Notes: generated by a model from the sequence alone, not told the origin. 64,000 nt of DNA from Torymus aiolomorphi (GCA_036365515.1 CM070874.1:212034297-212098296); one strand, 5' to 3'; numbered from the stretch's first letter, positions 1-10,740 are shown. Program-made: numbers and translations.

Positions 1-22
1 GTGTGGTGAGGCGAAGATTTCC

Positions 23-982
23 TCACCGCCTCTTATACCACGGGTCCTTGGGATCGTGGCTCTGGAAATTGGGGCACTTCCAGTGCACCTTGATCCCAGG
101 CTCCCCGCAGAAATAGCAGCGACGGGCATCCGGCGCTGCTTGGGCTGGTGCTGCCCGTGGTTGGCGCGGCGCCTGGCTCGCGGGGCGAGCGGGCGGTGGC
201 GCGATGACGGGGCGGCTGGGGACGAGGAACGCGCGTTCCTCGGCGCGTCGTGCCCGCGTCTGCGCGGCCTCCAGGCGCATCTGGACATGCCTCGTCACCT
301 GCTGCGCCGCCTCTACTTCGCGGCGCGCTTCGTCTGCCGCGGTTAGCGCGGCGCGGCGCTCGCGCACGCCCTTGCGCGCCGCCTCTTCGGCCTGGGCCTC
401 CTCGCGCCGCTGCTACACGGCCTTGGTCCAGGGAGCCGAGAATTCGCCCGCCCACCGCGAACTTGAGTGGAACTCGTCCCACTCGCGGAAGGCGGCGGCC
501 TCCATTTCCCTGGCCCGGCGCGTGACGTCGCGGGCCTCCCGCAATGCCTTCTCGAGGGCATCCCAGCGCACCTCGAGAGGCTGTCTCCGGCTGGAGAAGC
601 CTCGTCCCTGGGGCGGCGACGGCTCGCTAGCCAGGGACGAGAAGGAGCTGGGGGTAGCGGAGGAGACGGACGGCGAGGCGTCGGAGACTCCAGTCGTTCT
701 TTCGATGGCCCCCTCCTCTTCGCTCTCCTTCGTTGTGGAGCCTGTTGGGCTCGGCGGACGCTGTGCGTGCGGCCGCCGTAAGCCCGGCGTCGTCGCCGGC
801 CCGAGCGGAAGGGATGGCGGTGATCCCGCCCCTTCATCCGCCTGCTCGGTTGCCGGCACGGCGAGCGGTGGACCGGCGAGGTTGTGGAGCGCCGCCAACA
901 CTCCTCGGAGCAACTCCGCTGCTTCGCTCACGGCAGAGGTGGGCACCAGCGCCGCTTGACCTGCCGAGTCCTCTGGATCCAT
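23..982 (-). pseudogene. Third ORF of the Gypsy element, in env position, with Cys/His motif; one in-frame stop
   Basis: One frame runs from the ATG at 982-980 to a TGA at 25-23, about 319 codons, interrupted only by a TAG at 415-413. I see no transmembrane segments, signal peptide or furin-like site, so it does not look like an envelope. The first half is rich in Pro, Ser and Ala. The middle, around the TAG, is a charged Glu/Arg/Ala-rich stretch likely to form a coiled coil. Near the C-terminus is a Cys/His cluster, CYFCGEPGIKVHWKC, spaced C-x2-C-x7-H-x2-C, which is not the usual C-x2-C-x4-H-x4-C knuckle. The start lies 68 bp after the pol stop, directly behind a polypyrimidine-CAG tract, which suggests expression from a spliced RNA. 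It may be a second Gag-like or nucleic-acid-binding protein; the function is unknown to me. Confidence 0.6.
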
Positions 983-983
983 T

Positions 984-1010
984 CTGAAAATGAGGAAAGG
1001 GAAAGGAGGT
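984..1010 (-). promoter_or_regulatory. Splice-acceptor-like tract before the third ORF
   Basis: On the minus strand a pyrimidine-rich run ending in CAG stops one base before the ATG at 982. Subgenomic splicing is how env-position ORFs of insect Gypsy/errantivirus elements are known to be expressed. Use of this site is inferred; no donor was pinned down. Confidence 0.45.
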
Positions 1011-1049
1011 TAGACGGAATCATCAGGTGCCCAAAATTAAAAATGTATG

Positions 1050-2621
1050 TTATACTGCCGCGCGAGACTGCGTACGCGTCTGCGAGGGTAGTATAGTCGT
1101 CGGATTGAGAGTATTCGCCTCATTGCGTGAGCCTTTGGGTCGTCTGCGCGATTTCGCAGCGAGATTCTTTGCTGGGCTCGCCGCTATCACACGTATAGCA
1201 GTCGGCCTTACTACCGCCTTCCTTGGACGACCCGGGTTACGCCTGGGGAGAGGAGTAGGGGCACGTAAGTTTTCCGCTTCGCTCGCTGGGTTCTCAAGCG
1301 GTACGCGATCGGAGATGGCTGCGGCGCCGTCGTTTCCGCGATCTACCTGCGAGTTATTCTCGCTGTCGCTTGCTACTGGCGGGTCGCACATCGCCACAAT
1401 CGCTGCGCTATCCCTCGGCGGTTGAGGTTCTTCCTCCGGCTCCTCATCTGAAGGCGTTACACCCACGTAAGGCTTCAGATGCTCGGTGTAAACTAATTCC
1501 TCATCGTTTGCGTCGAGCGCGCGTACGCGATAAGTGTTAATGCCTATTTTGGCTATTATCGCATACGGCCCCGCGAATTTCGGTGCCAGTTTCGCCGAGA
1601 TTCCTTGTGCGGCAGACGATAGGATCCGGTTTCTCTTCCAAACATAGTCTCCTGCTTGGAAGAGGGGCTCGCGGTGTTTTGCATCATAATAATGCGCTTG
1701 CCGCTCTTGTTCGCCGTCGATGTGATCGGCGACGGCTCTATTCAATCGATTGAGGCCTTTCATCCTCGAGGCCCATTCCTCGACTCTCTCCTGGCTCGCT
1801 CGTTCTTCCGCTACGCGGTCACGAGCTCTTTTGGCCGTTCCTGGGGGTAGGGGTCGCCGCCCGTAATTTAACATTGCGGGCGAGAGTCCGGTACTACTAT
1901 GGGCGGCGTTATTGAGCGAAAACACCAGCTCGGACAGATTCTCGTCCCAAGAGGCGTGTTTTTCCTCCACGAAAGCGATTAACCGGGTTTTGAGCGTCCG
2001 GTTTACTCGCTCCACCGGGTTGGCTTGGGGGTGATACGGCGGTGTCACCGTGTGGTGTACCCCCAAGTTCCGTAAGTACTCAGTGACGGCGCGGTTTTTA
2101 AACTCCGTTCCATTGTCACTGAGAAATACTTCCGGCGTGCCAAAACGTAAAATCACTCTCTCTTTCAATTCCTTCAAGATAGATTTTGCGTTCGCCTTCC
2201 GCAACGGAATAACCTCTACCCACCTTGAGAATAAATCTTCGAATACAAGAATATATTCGAAGCCGCGTTTGCTCTTGGGTAGAGGACCCATCATGTCGGC
2301 CGCCACCACCTGCCATGGGCGCGATATGTTGCGTTTTCCCATTAAACCGGCAGGAGTGCGTTGCGCGACTTTGCACTGCTGGCAGACGAGACACTCGCGC
2401 ACGTATTTACGTACTGCCTTGTACATGTGTGGCCAGTAGTAAAATCTCGTAGCGCGATCGTACGTTTTGTGTCGCCCCAGGTGTCCCGAGGTTGGATCGT
2501 TGTGGCTCTCAGCGAGCACTTGCTGACGACCCTCCTTCGGTATGACAGTTTTACACGCTTCTTCGTCCCCCACCGCCGCCTCTATGAGTTCGGTCGGCGC
2601 GATAGTAGAATAACTGTCCAC
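1050..2621 (-). pseudogene. pol: Gypsy pol, integrase portion
   Basis: This frame carries the integrase half of pol. An N-terminal HHCC zinc-binding module is visible (HLGRHK near residue 47, CLVCQQC near 78). The catalytic core follows: the first Asp in AADMMGPL, the second in SDNGTEF, and the Glu in NPVERVNR, so the D,D-35-E triad looks intact. After the core comes a chromatin/DNA-binding C-terminal region with FQAGDYVWKRN and a long basic tail. The frame is offset from the RT frame and overlaps it at 2551-2621. Similarity switches frame within the overlap, close to 2590-2600, so a small indel separates integrase from the rest of pol in this copy. The GTG at 2621 is merely where the open frame begins and is unlikely to be a real start. 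Confidence 0.85.
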
Positions 2622-4779
2622 CTAATAATTTCCAGCGCGGGTATGCGTCTGGCTCTCGCTGCAATTTCTCTCGCCAAGAGGTATACCATGTATCGTCCGT
2701 CTCGTTTGTCAGATCGACTGCGGCGAGTGACGCATCTTCCTCGTCGCCCTCGAACATGCGAGATAGAGCATCGGGGACGTGGTTAAGTGCGCCCTTCCTG
2801 TGCTCTACCTCGAAGCTATGCCCTTGCAGTTCGAGTGCCCACCGCGCGAGCTGGCCAGTTGGACTATGCAGGCTGTGTAACCAACGAAGACTACTATGAT
2901 CGGTGATCACTCGAAAATGGTAGCCCTCGATATGCGGCCTGAATTTTCCAATGGCCCAGACCACCGCGAGGCATTCTCTCTCCGTCACGCTATAGTTACG
3001 CTCCCCGGATGAGAGTGTGCGACTCGCAAATTCCAGTACTCTTTCCTCGCCATCGATTATTTGGAAGAGTACTGCGCCGATGCCTGTATCACTCGCGTCT
3101 GTTTGAAGAACGAATTGTTCTTCAAATTGCGGGCGAGACAGAATTGGAGCAGACGCAACAAAAGCCTTAATCTGATCGAAAGCTACTTGTTGTTCCTCTG
3201 TCCAATCGTATCGGCGGTCTTTTTTGGTGAGTCGGGTTAGTGGCTCGGCCATAGAAGCGAAATCTTTTAGGAACTTCCTGTACCACGAGGCCATTCCTAG
3301 AAAACGCCGAAGCTGTTTTAGGTTCCGTGGTTCAGGATAGCTTATTATCGGCGCGATTTTCTCGGGATCGGGACGAAAACCGTCCCGATTAACGAGTACG
3401 CCCAGGTAGCGAACTTCCGTCTGGCCAAACACACTTTTCTCTCGGTTAATAGTGAGATTAGCCTCCTTTATTCGCTTGAGAACGTGGCCAAGCCACTTTA
3501 CATGTTCTTCAAAGGTCTCGGTGACAATGATTATATCATCGAGATAGGAGAAGGCATAGGGTTCCATTTCAGGACCGATAACCTTATCGATTAACCTCTG
3601 AAATGTTGCACCTGCCTGCGAGAGGCCATACGGCATGCGCGTGAACTGGAATAATCCCAGTCCCGGCACCGTAAACGCCGTTAACGGGCGAGATTCTTCC
3701 TCCAGCGGAATCTGGTGATACGCGCTGCTTAAGTCCAGAGTCGAAATATATTTTGCGCCTTGTAGCTTCCGCAAAATCGCGTCCATATATGGGAGCGGAT
3801 ATGCGTCAGCTCTGGACACGGCATTCACCTTCCGGAAATCGATGCAGAATCGATATTTCTCGAGCGCTTTCCGCACCATTACTACTGGACTCGACCAAGC
3901 ACTGGTCGAGGGCTCGATTATACCCGCCTCCAGCATCTCTCGTACCTGAGAGTGCATGATCTCCTCGAGTTTCTTGGAGACGGGGTAATATTTCTGTTTG
4001 ACCGGCCGAGCCGAGCCAACAGAAATTGCGTGTTCGGCCCACGTCGTGCGGCCGAGAGGTTCATCCGTCTGGACGAGCAACTGGTCGAGGAGTTCTTGGA
4101 GTTGTTTCTTCTGCACCTCCGACATCTCCTCGAGACCGATCGAAGCTAGCTCCAGAGTTTCGCCAAGAGAAACGCTGGCTACTTCTAAATCTACCGTTTG
4201 CCCTGACACGCTCACGGTCAGCTGATTTTTCACTGCATCGTGAATCATTCCGAATGTCCGAATGAAATCAGCGCCGAGGTAGCACTCTAAGGTTTCGTCC
4301 GCGAGCACGGCGACACGAATCTCCTTTTTTATGCCTGCTACCTTGAAGGGGAGCATTACATACCCCGCGATCGCCACTGTATGACCGCCGGGGACCTTTG
4401 CTTTCCTTCCGTGGCTTGATAATAGCGGGCTACGACACGCGGATGCTAATTGCAATCCGATCGAACCCATCACTGTTCGTGCCGCGCCCGTATCATATAA
4501 GGCGCGTATTCGGAAACCCCCGACGTTAACTTGGAGCCACCATCTGGCCTCCTCGTCGGGGTTAGCGATCGGTGCGTTCTCTACGCTGATCGCTGTAGCT
4601 GATGTTGCTGATTCGTCGCGCGGCTCCTCCTGAACGGTGGAGGCCGCGACGGCGATTTCGGCGGGAGTCTTCTTGAGTGCGGGCGTCGTATAGACTCCTT
4701 CTACGCACCCGATTTCCCGTTTCCCGCACACGTGGGACAATTGTACGTCCGATAGCCAGGCAGACCGCAGCCGTAACAA
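2551..4779 (-). pseudogene. pol: Gypsy pol: protease, reverse transcriptase and RNase H
   Basis: In order: an aspartic protease with active-site motif LYDTGAARTV near residue 95; a reverse transcriptase with the FRKVNAVSR and FTRMPYGLSQA blocks and the catalytic YLDD near residue 410; then RNase H beginning at QTDASDTGIGAVLFQ near residue 558 and including TERECLAVVWAI. The catalytic residues appear present. The frame overlaps gag by 79 bp and lies in the -1 frame, so it is expected to be made as a Gag-Pol fusion by ribosomal frameshifting rather than from its own start. After RNase H the frame degenerates into a glycine/arginine tail and stops, because integrase continues in another frame. 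That makes this copy defective unless the shift is recoded. Confidence 0.9.
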
Positions 4780-6626
4780 TGAATACCCTCACTGTTACCC
4801 TTCGGTTTCACTGCGCTGCTATCGGGCGATTTTTTCCTTTCTGCTTGCCGAGGCCGCGGGTCGCGCTTCGGCGAGCCGCCTGCTGACTCTCTCTTTTCTC
4901 CTCTCCCTCCCTTCTTTTTCCCCTTGGCGGGAGAAGGTTTTCGAGAGAGCGGTGGAGTCTGCTTCGGGTGCAGCGCTGGCTGTAGCGCCAGCCTCACCTC
5001 TTCCGCGAGCATTTCGGACAGAGCTGCGATCCAATTCTGTCCAGTTCCCTCCGTTACCGGCGGGTTCATATGCCCTGGAAGTGCGGCAACTTTCAGTGGC
5101 GTATGTTTTTCTTTCTTTCCCCGAGGGTTATAGGCAGCCTCGGGGAGGAGGCTCTGTTCCGGAGGCGGTGGTTCTCGATAAGATTTTTCCGCCTCGAGAA
5201 TCAGCTCGGCCTCGACACTCAATTCCAATAGCGTGTCGATGTCCTCGAAATCGACTCTCCTCGCCATGCGTTGGAGATCTGGCCGCAAATTGCGATGTAA
5301 GGTGTCCAACTGGTGAGAAAGTGGGAGAGGTGGCTCGATCTTTTTCATGATCGAGAGTAGGCAGGTGATGAAGTCGCGCACCGGTTCTTCTCTCCCCTGT
5401 GTGCGCGCTGTTGCCTCTTGCAGCACCCGTTGTTGGAATCTGCGGTTCGCGCCGTACCATTTACGTGCTGAAGCGCAGAATTCGTTCCACGTGGACCAGC
5501 TCGTCTTATTATTCTGGTACCACGTGGCGGCGACTCCCGCGAAGAGTTCGGAGAGAGAACTTAACATCTCTTCCTCTGACATCTTCGCGAGGCTTCGGCA
5601 TTCATCGACACGGTTTAAAAACACGTCGATGCTCTGCCCTTTCTCGCCGGTATACTTCAGCCCCCATTTTCGTGCGATGTTGCCGACGTCTCGCTGATTA
5701 TTTCGGTGTTGCACCGTATGTCGCGGAGTGCTGGCATCAAGCGCGTTTGGGTCGCTGCGCAAATCTCTCGAATTCATCCGATTCGGGAGACCCCCCCCCT
5801 CCCAGGCTCCGCCTAGTAGACGATTGTGCGGCGTCCCTTGGGGGGAATGAGCGGTTGGCCAGACGTCGGTGGTGTATGCAGATAGGTGTCCTGCTCTTCC
5901 GGATATCTGAATGTCAGGGTATCCTGGAAGCCCACCTGACGTTGCCCGCTCTGCGCCTGATCTAATCGCGTGCTGCACGCAGCTCCTTTTGTCGCTAGCT
6001 GCGTGAAGCTCTCCATTGCTAATTGCAATTTGGACTGATTCCGAGAGTTGCGTGACCTTCTGCGTGAGTTGCGTTAAAAATGCCCTCAATTCCGCAGGGA
6101 TTGGCAGATCCTGCGTTTCCGCCGTTGCTAGGGTGTGCTGTTGTGGGTGGAGGGTTGTACTTGTCTCCCTCTCCTTAGATCCGTCTTCTCGATCCGTCTC
6201 GTTCTCCGTTGTTTCCGCTGGTTCCTGTTCCATCGAGCTTCTTTCCGCTGCGCGCGTCTCGATTTCGAGACGCGTCCGTTCCAGCTTGTGTTTTACGACG
6301 TTATCGTCGCGGACATACTCAAGTGGATGCGGTTCATTCTCGTCTGAACCGCGTGCCCATGGCGTCTCGATTTCGCCGTTGCAGACTCTATCGATGAACG
6401 TTTGGCGGAGGTTTGCTCTCGCTACCCACGTCGTGTGTTCATCGAGGTCTGCATTTGTGGCGATGAACTCGTCTGCCGAGTAATCCCCGAGCAGCCATCT
6501 GCTCGCGCGATCTAACTGTTGAAATCGCGCGCCAGATGTTTTCAACTCCATCGCCTTGAGATATCTATCTATCTCTTCCAGTGAGAGGCACATACACCAA
6601 TTCTCGAGTGCTAGTTGTGCCGCCAT
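4701..6626 (-). CDS. gag: Gypsy gag polyprotein
   Basis: Open frame of 641 codons starting at an ATG in good context (caatATGGCGG). The N-terminal half is charged and poorly conserved-looking. Residues ~345-460 (WSTWNEFCASARKWYG onward, through REEPVRDFI) match the retrotransposon Gag capsid-type domain. A Lys/Arg/Pro-rich segment follows, then a zinc-knuckle-like motif, CYGCGLPGYRTYNC (near 616), in which the usual His is Tyr. The gene ends just past the slippery heptamer. It should build the particle and package element RNA. No internal stop or frameshift is seen, so gag looks more intact than pol. Gag domain recognition is firm at the family level only. Confidence 0.85.
   Translation of the reverse strand: MAAQLALENWCMCLSLEEIDRYLKAMELKTSGARFQQLDRASRWLLGDYSADEFIATNADLDEHTTWVARANLRQTFIDRVCNGEIETPWARGSDENEPHPLEYVRDDNVVKHKLERTRLEIETRAAERSSMEQEPAETTENETDREDGSKERETSTTLHPQQHTLATAETQDLPIPAELRAFLTQLTQKVTQLSESVQIAISNGELHAASDKRSCVQHAIRSGAERATSGGLPGYPDIQISGRAGHLSAYTTDVWPTAHSPQGTPHNRLLGGAWEGGGLPNRMNSRDLRSDPNALDASTPRHTVQHRNNQRDVGNIARKWGLKYTGEKGQSIDVFLNRVDECRSLAKMSEEEMLSSLSELFAGVAATWYQNNKTSWSTWNEFCASARKWYGANRRFQQRVLQEATARTQGREEPVRDFITCLLSIMKKIEPPLPLSHQLDTLHRNLRPDLQRMARRVDFEDIDTLLELSVEAELILEAEKSYREPPPPEQSLLPEAAYNPRGKKEKHTPLKVAALPGHMNPPVTEGTGQNWIAALSEMLAEEVRLALQPALHPKQTPPLSRKPSPAKGKKKGGRGEKRESAGGSPKRDPRPRQAERKKSPDSSAVKPKGNSEGIHCYGCGLPGYRTYNCPTCAGNGKSGA
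4719..4725 (-). promoter_or_regulatory. Predicted -1 ribosomal frameshift heptamer GGGAAAC between gag and pol
   Basis: In the gag frame the minus strand reads GCG GGA AAC, which contains the X-XXY-YYZ heptamer G-GGA-AAC inside the gag/pol overlap, about six codons before the gag stop. The pol frame is -1 relative to gag, as this predicts. GGGAAAC is a known slippery sequence in retroviruses. I did not fold a downstream pseudoknot. Confidence 0.6.
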
Positions 6627-6995
6627 ATTGGTTTCTCACTGGAATATTTATGCGAAAGAAAAAAAAAAAAAAAAGAAAAAAAAAATATAAAACAGAAGAG
6701 AGAAAAAAAACTGACCGCAAGTAGATTTTTCGGCTCGTTCGCTCCGCAATTTACAGCGTGTTGTTACTCAGTGCGTCGATTGAGTGCGCGTATTTCCCTA
6801 ATCCCTGGGCGCTTACAATCGCGAGTTACAGAAGAAAAAAACTAAACTGTTTCTCAATCTGTCGCACTGAGTAAATTCGCGAGCAGAAACGACAGCGAAA
6901 CACGAAAAGAGTGTTACGCTTAAATATTTACTTCGCGTTGTATTTATTTTTACGAAAATTTACAATGAAGAACGAGAATAATTTTCGTCCACGCG

Positions 6996-7127
6996 GCCAA
7001 AATCTTCTCGCAAAACTTTAGTCTGCGAGAAGTTCGCCTTCTCTTTCCACTGCAAAATAATAAAATAAATTGTGGAAAGAGGGTGCGTTCGGCAATTGTG
7101 TCGCGCGATAAAATTCGGCGACACCCC
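6996..7127. repeat. Direct repeat in Gypsy leader, copy 1
   Basis: A block beginning CCAAAATCTTCTCGCAAAAC and ending in the ATTCGGCGACACC region recurs about 312 bp downstream with scattered substitutions. Confidence 0.75.
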
Positions 7128-7307
7128 GTTTAAAAGTCGTTGAAAGTCGTTGAAAGAAAACGATTCATTCAAGAAAGAAAAAAACAAAAAAAAAATTTTT
7201 TGAGTGCTTTAAAGTGTAGGTTATTCTATAAAATGTGCACGCGGTGAAAGAAATCGCGCTTGCTTTTACCCTAATTTTACTTCTGTATATAACAGCGAAT
7301 TTATTAA

Positions 7308-7441
7308 AGCCCAAAATCTTCTCGCAAAACTTTAGCTTGCGAGAAGTTCGCTTTCCCTTTCCACTTCCAAAATAATAAAATAAACTGTGGAAAGAGAACA
7401 CGTTTGGTATTTGCGTCGCTCGTTGAAATACGGCGACGCTT
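7308..7441. repeat. Direct repeat in Gypsy leader, copy 2
   Basis: Second copy of the block at 6996-7127, sharing the GCGAGAAGTTCGC and AAAATAATAAAATAAA segments. Duplicated leader blocks may carry enhancer or insulator sites, as known for other insect Gypsy elements; that role is inference here. Confidence 0.75.
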
Positions 7442-8161
7442 TATTTAATTGTTAGTAAAAACAAATTAAATCTTTCGAACACGTGAGGCTGTAATAACGA
7501 GCAACACGAAAGATAGAAAATTTTTGATTTCCAAAAAACAGTGAAGCGGAAAGAGATTAAATGGATGAAGGAAGAAGAAGAAAAGAAAAAAAATATTTTA
7601 AATTTCCTACCAAAAATAACAAAAAAAAATTTCATTAATTAATATTATTAATAATTTTTATCAATTATTATTATTAATAGTTTCTATTAATTGTTATTAT
7701 TAATAATTTTTATAAAAATAAATTAATAATTTCCACTAATTTATTAACTAATTATTGATAGATTGTTAGTAACAACAATCTATCTTTCCGTCTTCTCCTA
7801 TTTATTCGAACAAATAAATAAGGCTTTATAGTGAACGAATATATATCTAAGTTGTTTAGCTATATTGCTAAACAACTTACTAATCGATTATAAACCGAAT
7901 TAGTATGAGGGAAAAGCACAGCTACGAACTTTTGCGCAAATGAGCCTATATATCGCGAGGTCCGAGTTATTTTCGTTTCTGCTCGCGATATAATACTTGT
8001 TGTCGAAAAGTATTTTCGTGGACTTAGAATTGTCTACGACACTCTCGCACACATATATACACTCTCACGGTCGAACGATCGCGGTGTCGGCTGTGTTGCG
8101 AGCCCGCGCGTGTTTACAAACACGCGCCGTGCGCTATCCTACTGTACCTATCCACACGTAC

Positions 8162-8169
8162 GGGCGCCA
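8162..8169 (-). promoter_or_regulatory. Primer-binding site, tRNA-Lys type
   Basis: On the minus strand, two bases after the LTR end (GTTACA-AC), the sequence reads TGGCGCCCGTACG. TGGCGCCC is the classic complement of the tRNA-Lys 3' end used by several Gypsy and retroviral elements. Its position fixes the LTR boundary and element orientation. Complementarity beyond the eighth base was not checked. Confidence 0.8.
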
Positions 8170-8171
8170 GT

Positions 8172-9160
8172 TGTAACAGGGCGAATAGTTTTCGGAGCGA
8201 GAGAGTTTTCGGCAACGCCGAAAGCTTACCTGTATGCTCTCTCTCTCGCTCACACTGCTCCGCAACGACGATGCCTTCCTCGGCGCTGCTCGTCGAGGAC
8301 GATGCTCGCCTACGTTGCGGCTCGAGCGGCGCCCTGGCAGAATTGCCGGCTCTGCGCGCGCTCGGTGCAATGCCGTTCGCTGACTGTGTACAACCGGGTA
8401 ACTCAGAAGTTACCCGGGAATTTTAATATCGTGTGTGTGACTCTACGCGTTCCTTAATGAAGGGGGAAACACGCGCGAGTACCTGGGGCTCAGATGATCG
8501 CCGAGGAAGTCGGCGATCCCGCGGAGGCGGCGGTATCCGAGGTACTCGTAGGAATAACGGCGGAAGGGAAGGGGGCGAAATAACAATTCGCGAACTCTTA
8601 ATTAGGAAATATAAAAGACAATTTTATTAGCTAATCGCAAGAGGGGTTTACAAAAGAAAAGGATATTGAGCGCGCCGCGGTCTCTAATTCTCGCGAGGTC
8701 GAAATGCCTCGCGAGTCGCACGCGTCGCGGATGTCGCGCACAGATACACTCCCGGAGACGAGGTGCACCACTCGTCTCCGACGCTCTCTACCTCGCGCGT
8801 CGAGGTAGAGTCTCGCTCGCGCGTAGGGGGGCCTGCAGGCACTAACCTTACTTAGGTGTCGACGGAGTCCGGGCTAGATCCGTTCGCAGTTTCTCGCGCA
8901 CGACGACGTTGAGGCCTTCCTCCAGAGACTCGCGACCTTGGTTGCTCCCTCTCTTTTCTTTCTCTCTCTTCTTTCTCTCGGACTCTCTCGCTGGCAACCG
9001 GGCTCTTCCTGCGTGCGCGCACCGAATCGGCAGAAACTAGACTGCTCGTTCTCGCGCGCACCGTTGCCGATCCGCCCTCCTCGCGCCTGCGCATCCCCGC
9101 TTCGCTCCTCGATGGCTCGAGCGCGTGGTAGTTCGCCCGCGGATTCCGAACTTCGTTACA
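8172..9160 (-). repeat. 5' LTR of the Gypsy element
   Basis: The segment is bounded by TGTAAC at 8172 and GTTACA at 9160, a perfect TG...CA inverted terminus, and is 989 bp long. It is GC-rich with pyrimidine tracts, and on the minus strand contains an AATAAA-type polyadenylation signal near 8620. It shares CGCGGAGGCGGCGGTATCC (near 8519) with the solo LTR at 10815-11960, so the two belong to related families. Confidence 0.85.
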
Positions 9161-10477
9161 ACTGGTAAAAATAAATGTACTTTAAATATGAATTTCTGTT
9201 CCTTAGACAATGTTTTTTTTAATAAAATAATAATTTCCATTATGATTTAAAATATATTCAACGATTAATCTTATCATTAGAATTATTCTTTCTCCTAAGT
9301 AAGAGAAAACTTAAATAGCTATAATTATTATAGTTCATACTGACCAACAATGGAGTTATCACTCATGCTGCAAATCATAATAATTATATTTTATTATTTA
9401 ATTTTTTTCAATTATTATATGATATAGTACGTGGTATTTTTTTTTTGTTCTTTCTCTACAGCATGATTTTTAAAAAATTCATTATGAACACTAAATTTTT
9501 ATATAATTTGTTAGAAAAAATTATTTTAATTGTTTTAGGTTAGGTTATAAGGTTTTTTGGCCCTTGAAAAAATCGTGTCAATGCCTTTACCAATGAGAAG
9601 CACGAAAAGAATTTCGGGGATTCGTTCCATGCAACAGTTTTCGGGATAAAAAATCACTGAGAGGAAATTATATTCTTTGGGCGAAGGGTGGAGGGGAGGA
9701 GGAGGGGGGATGGGAATTATGCAAAAAAATTTCTATTTTGTTTGTACTTACATACGTGTTCCCATATTTAGATTGTGGTTCTTAGAAAAATGAATTTACA
9801 ATTATCTTATAGGGGAGTGCCTTTGTTTAAACAATTTATTTAAACAAATTTGTTTATCAAAAAAAGGTACTTATTCAACTCTCTAATTTGCATGAAAGAC
9901 TTTGGAAGCTAAAAAATCGTATTTTAGTCATTTACGCAGCTTCCAATAGACACTCAAAAGTGATTAAATATCTTATTTTATAAAAATACACATTAATTGT
10001 TAATTTAAAAAAATTGAAAATTTCTTTTCATAAATCGGGCTCCTTACGTTTCTTTTAAATAGACTCAAGATTATTTTCCAAAAAGTTTCATGCAATTCGG
10101 TTTAGACTGGACGGCTGGAGGGGGTTTTGAACAAAAAAAATGGTTTTCAAACCAATGTGCACTGGTGTAAATTTATTCACCTATATTGACAGCTGGACCA
10201 TTCAATTCCTTCTCATCATCATAACAATAGGATTGCTGTCTTTCATCTCACAATTTTATCATTATCATATAACCTTTATTTTATATGCATGCTGTACATT
10301 TACGTTGGTAGCGTTGGTCATGTGGATAACGCACCTGATTGAGCAAAATTTCAAAAAGATTGGTTGATTTTTACTGCATTTTTTTTGTAGGCATCAATGA
10401 AAAAAGTTTAAGGAATTGGCATACACACACGTTTACTAACAGACTGACTAGTATACTGATACTGAAAAAGTGAACTT
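9161..10477. other. AT-rich intergenic sequence, nothing identified
   Basis: No supported gene. A short frame at 10140-10367 is hydrophobic but lacks any other support. A purine-rich patch lies near 9685-9715. Confidence 0.5.
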
Positions 10478-10694
10478 CGACAGCATTAATTATCTGTCGT
10501 GAAAATCACATTTTTATAGAGCAATATGCGAGAGTGCTCGCGCTTATACTCGGTGCTGCGCCGTTTTCGCCTTGCGCAACGGTACCTAGCCGTCGCTTTA
10601 TGTGCACTGAGCACCCCGTTACAATATATATATATACACAATTTTTTTTGCTCTATAAAAATGTGATTTTCACGACAGATAATTAATGCTGTCG
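10478..10694. repeat. Inverted repeat enclosing a reversed LTR fragment
   Basis: A 47-bp arm at 10478-10523 (CGACAGCATTAATTATCTG...) recurs exactly reversed at 10648-10694. Between them lies an inverted copy of the first ~75 bp of the neighbouring solo LTR, ending CCCCGTTACA at ~10625. A third, partial copy of the arm follows directly at 10695-10724. Confidence 0.8.
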
Positions 10695-10724
10695 TTAATT
10701 ATCTGTCGTGAAAATCACATTTTT

Positions 10725-10740
10725 TTTATATATTTATATA

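Larger units (their letters stand above)
6627..8161 (-). other. 5' leader of the Gypsy element, no gene
   Basis: About 1.5 kb between the primer-binding site and the gag ATG. It is AT-rich with long A/T runs (near 6660-6705 and 7600-7760) and contains one duplicated block (next two entries). No convincing ORF. It probably holds packaging signals and the splice donor for the third ORF, but I cannot locate them. Confidence 0.6.
1..9160 (-). mobile_element. Gypsy-type LTR retrotransposon, partial (3' LTR outside window)
   Basis: The element is read right to left: LTR (9160-8172), primer-binding site (8169-8162), a leader of about 1.5 kb, gag (6626-4701), protease-RT-RNase H (4779-2551), integrase (2621-1050), then a third ORF (982-23). 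The order protease, RT, RNase H, integrase places it in the Ty3/Gypsy group. The second LTR is not in the window, so its age cannot be judged from LTR divergence. Two lesions are visible: a frame change between RNase H and integrase, and an in-frame TAG in the third ORF. The sequence just outside the LTR begins actgg (9161-9165), which should contain the target-site duplication. Confidence 0.9.

Noticed and set aside
9537..9546. TTAGGTTAGG, insect telomere-like motif
   Set aside because: Only two units, in ordinary AT-rich sequence; no array.
10140..10367. 75-codon hydrophobic frame resembling a membrane protein
   Set aside because: Single short frame, no homology I recognise, no splice or promoter context; AT-rich DNA often gives such frames.
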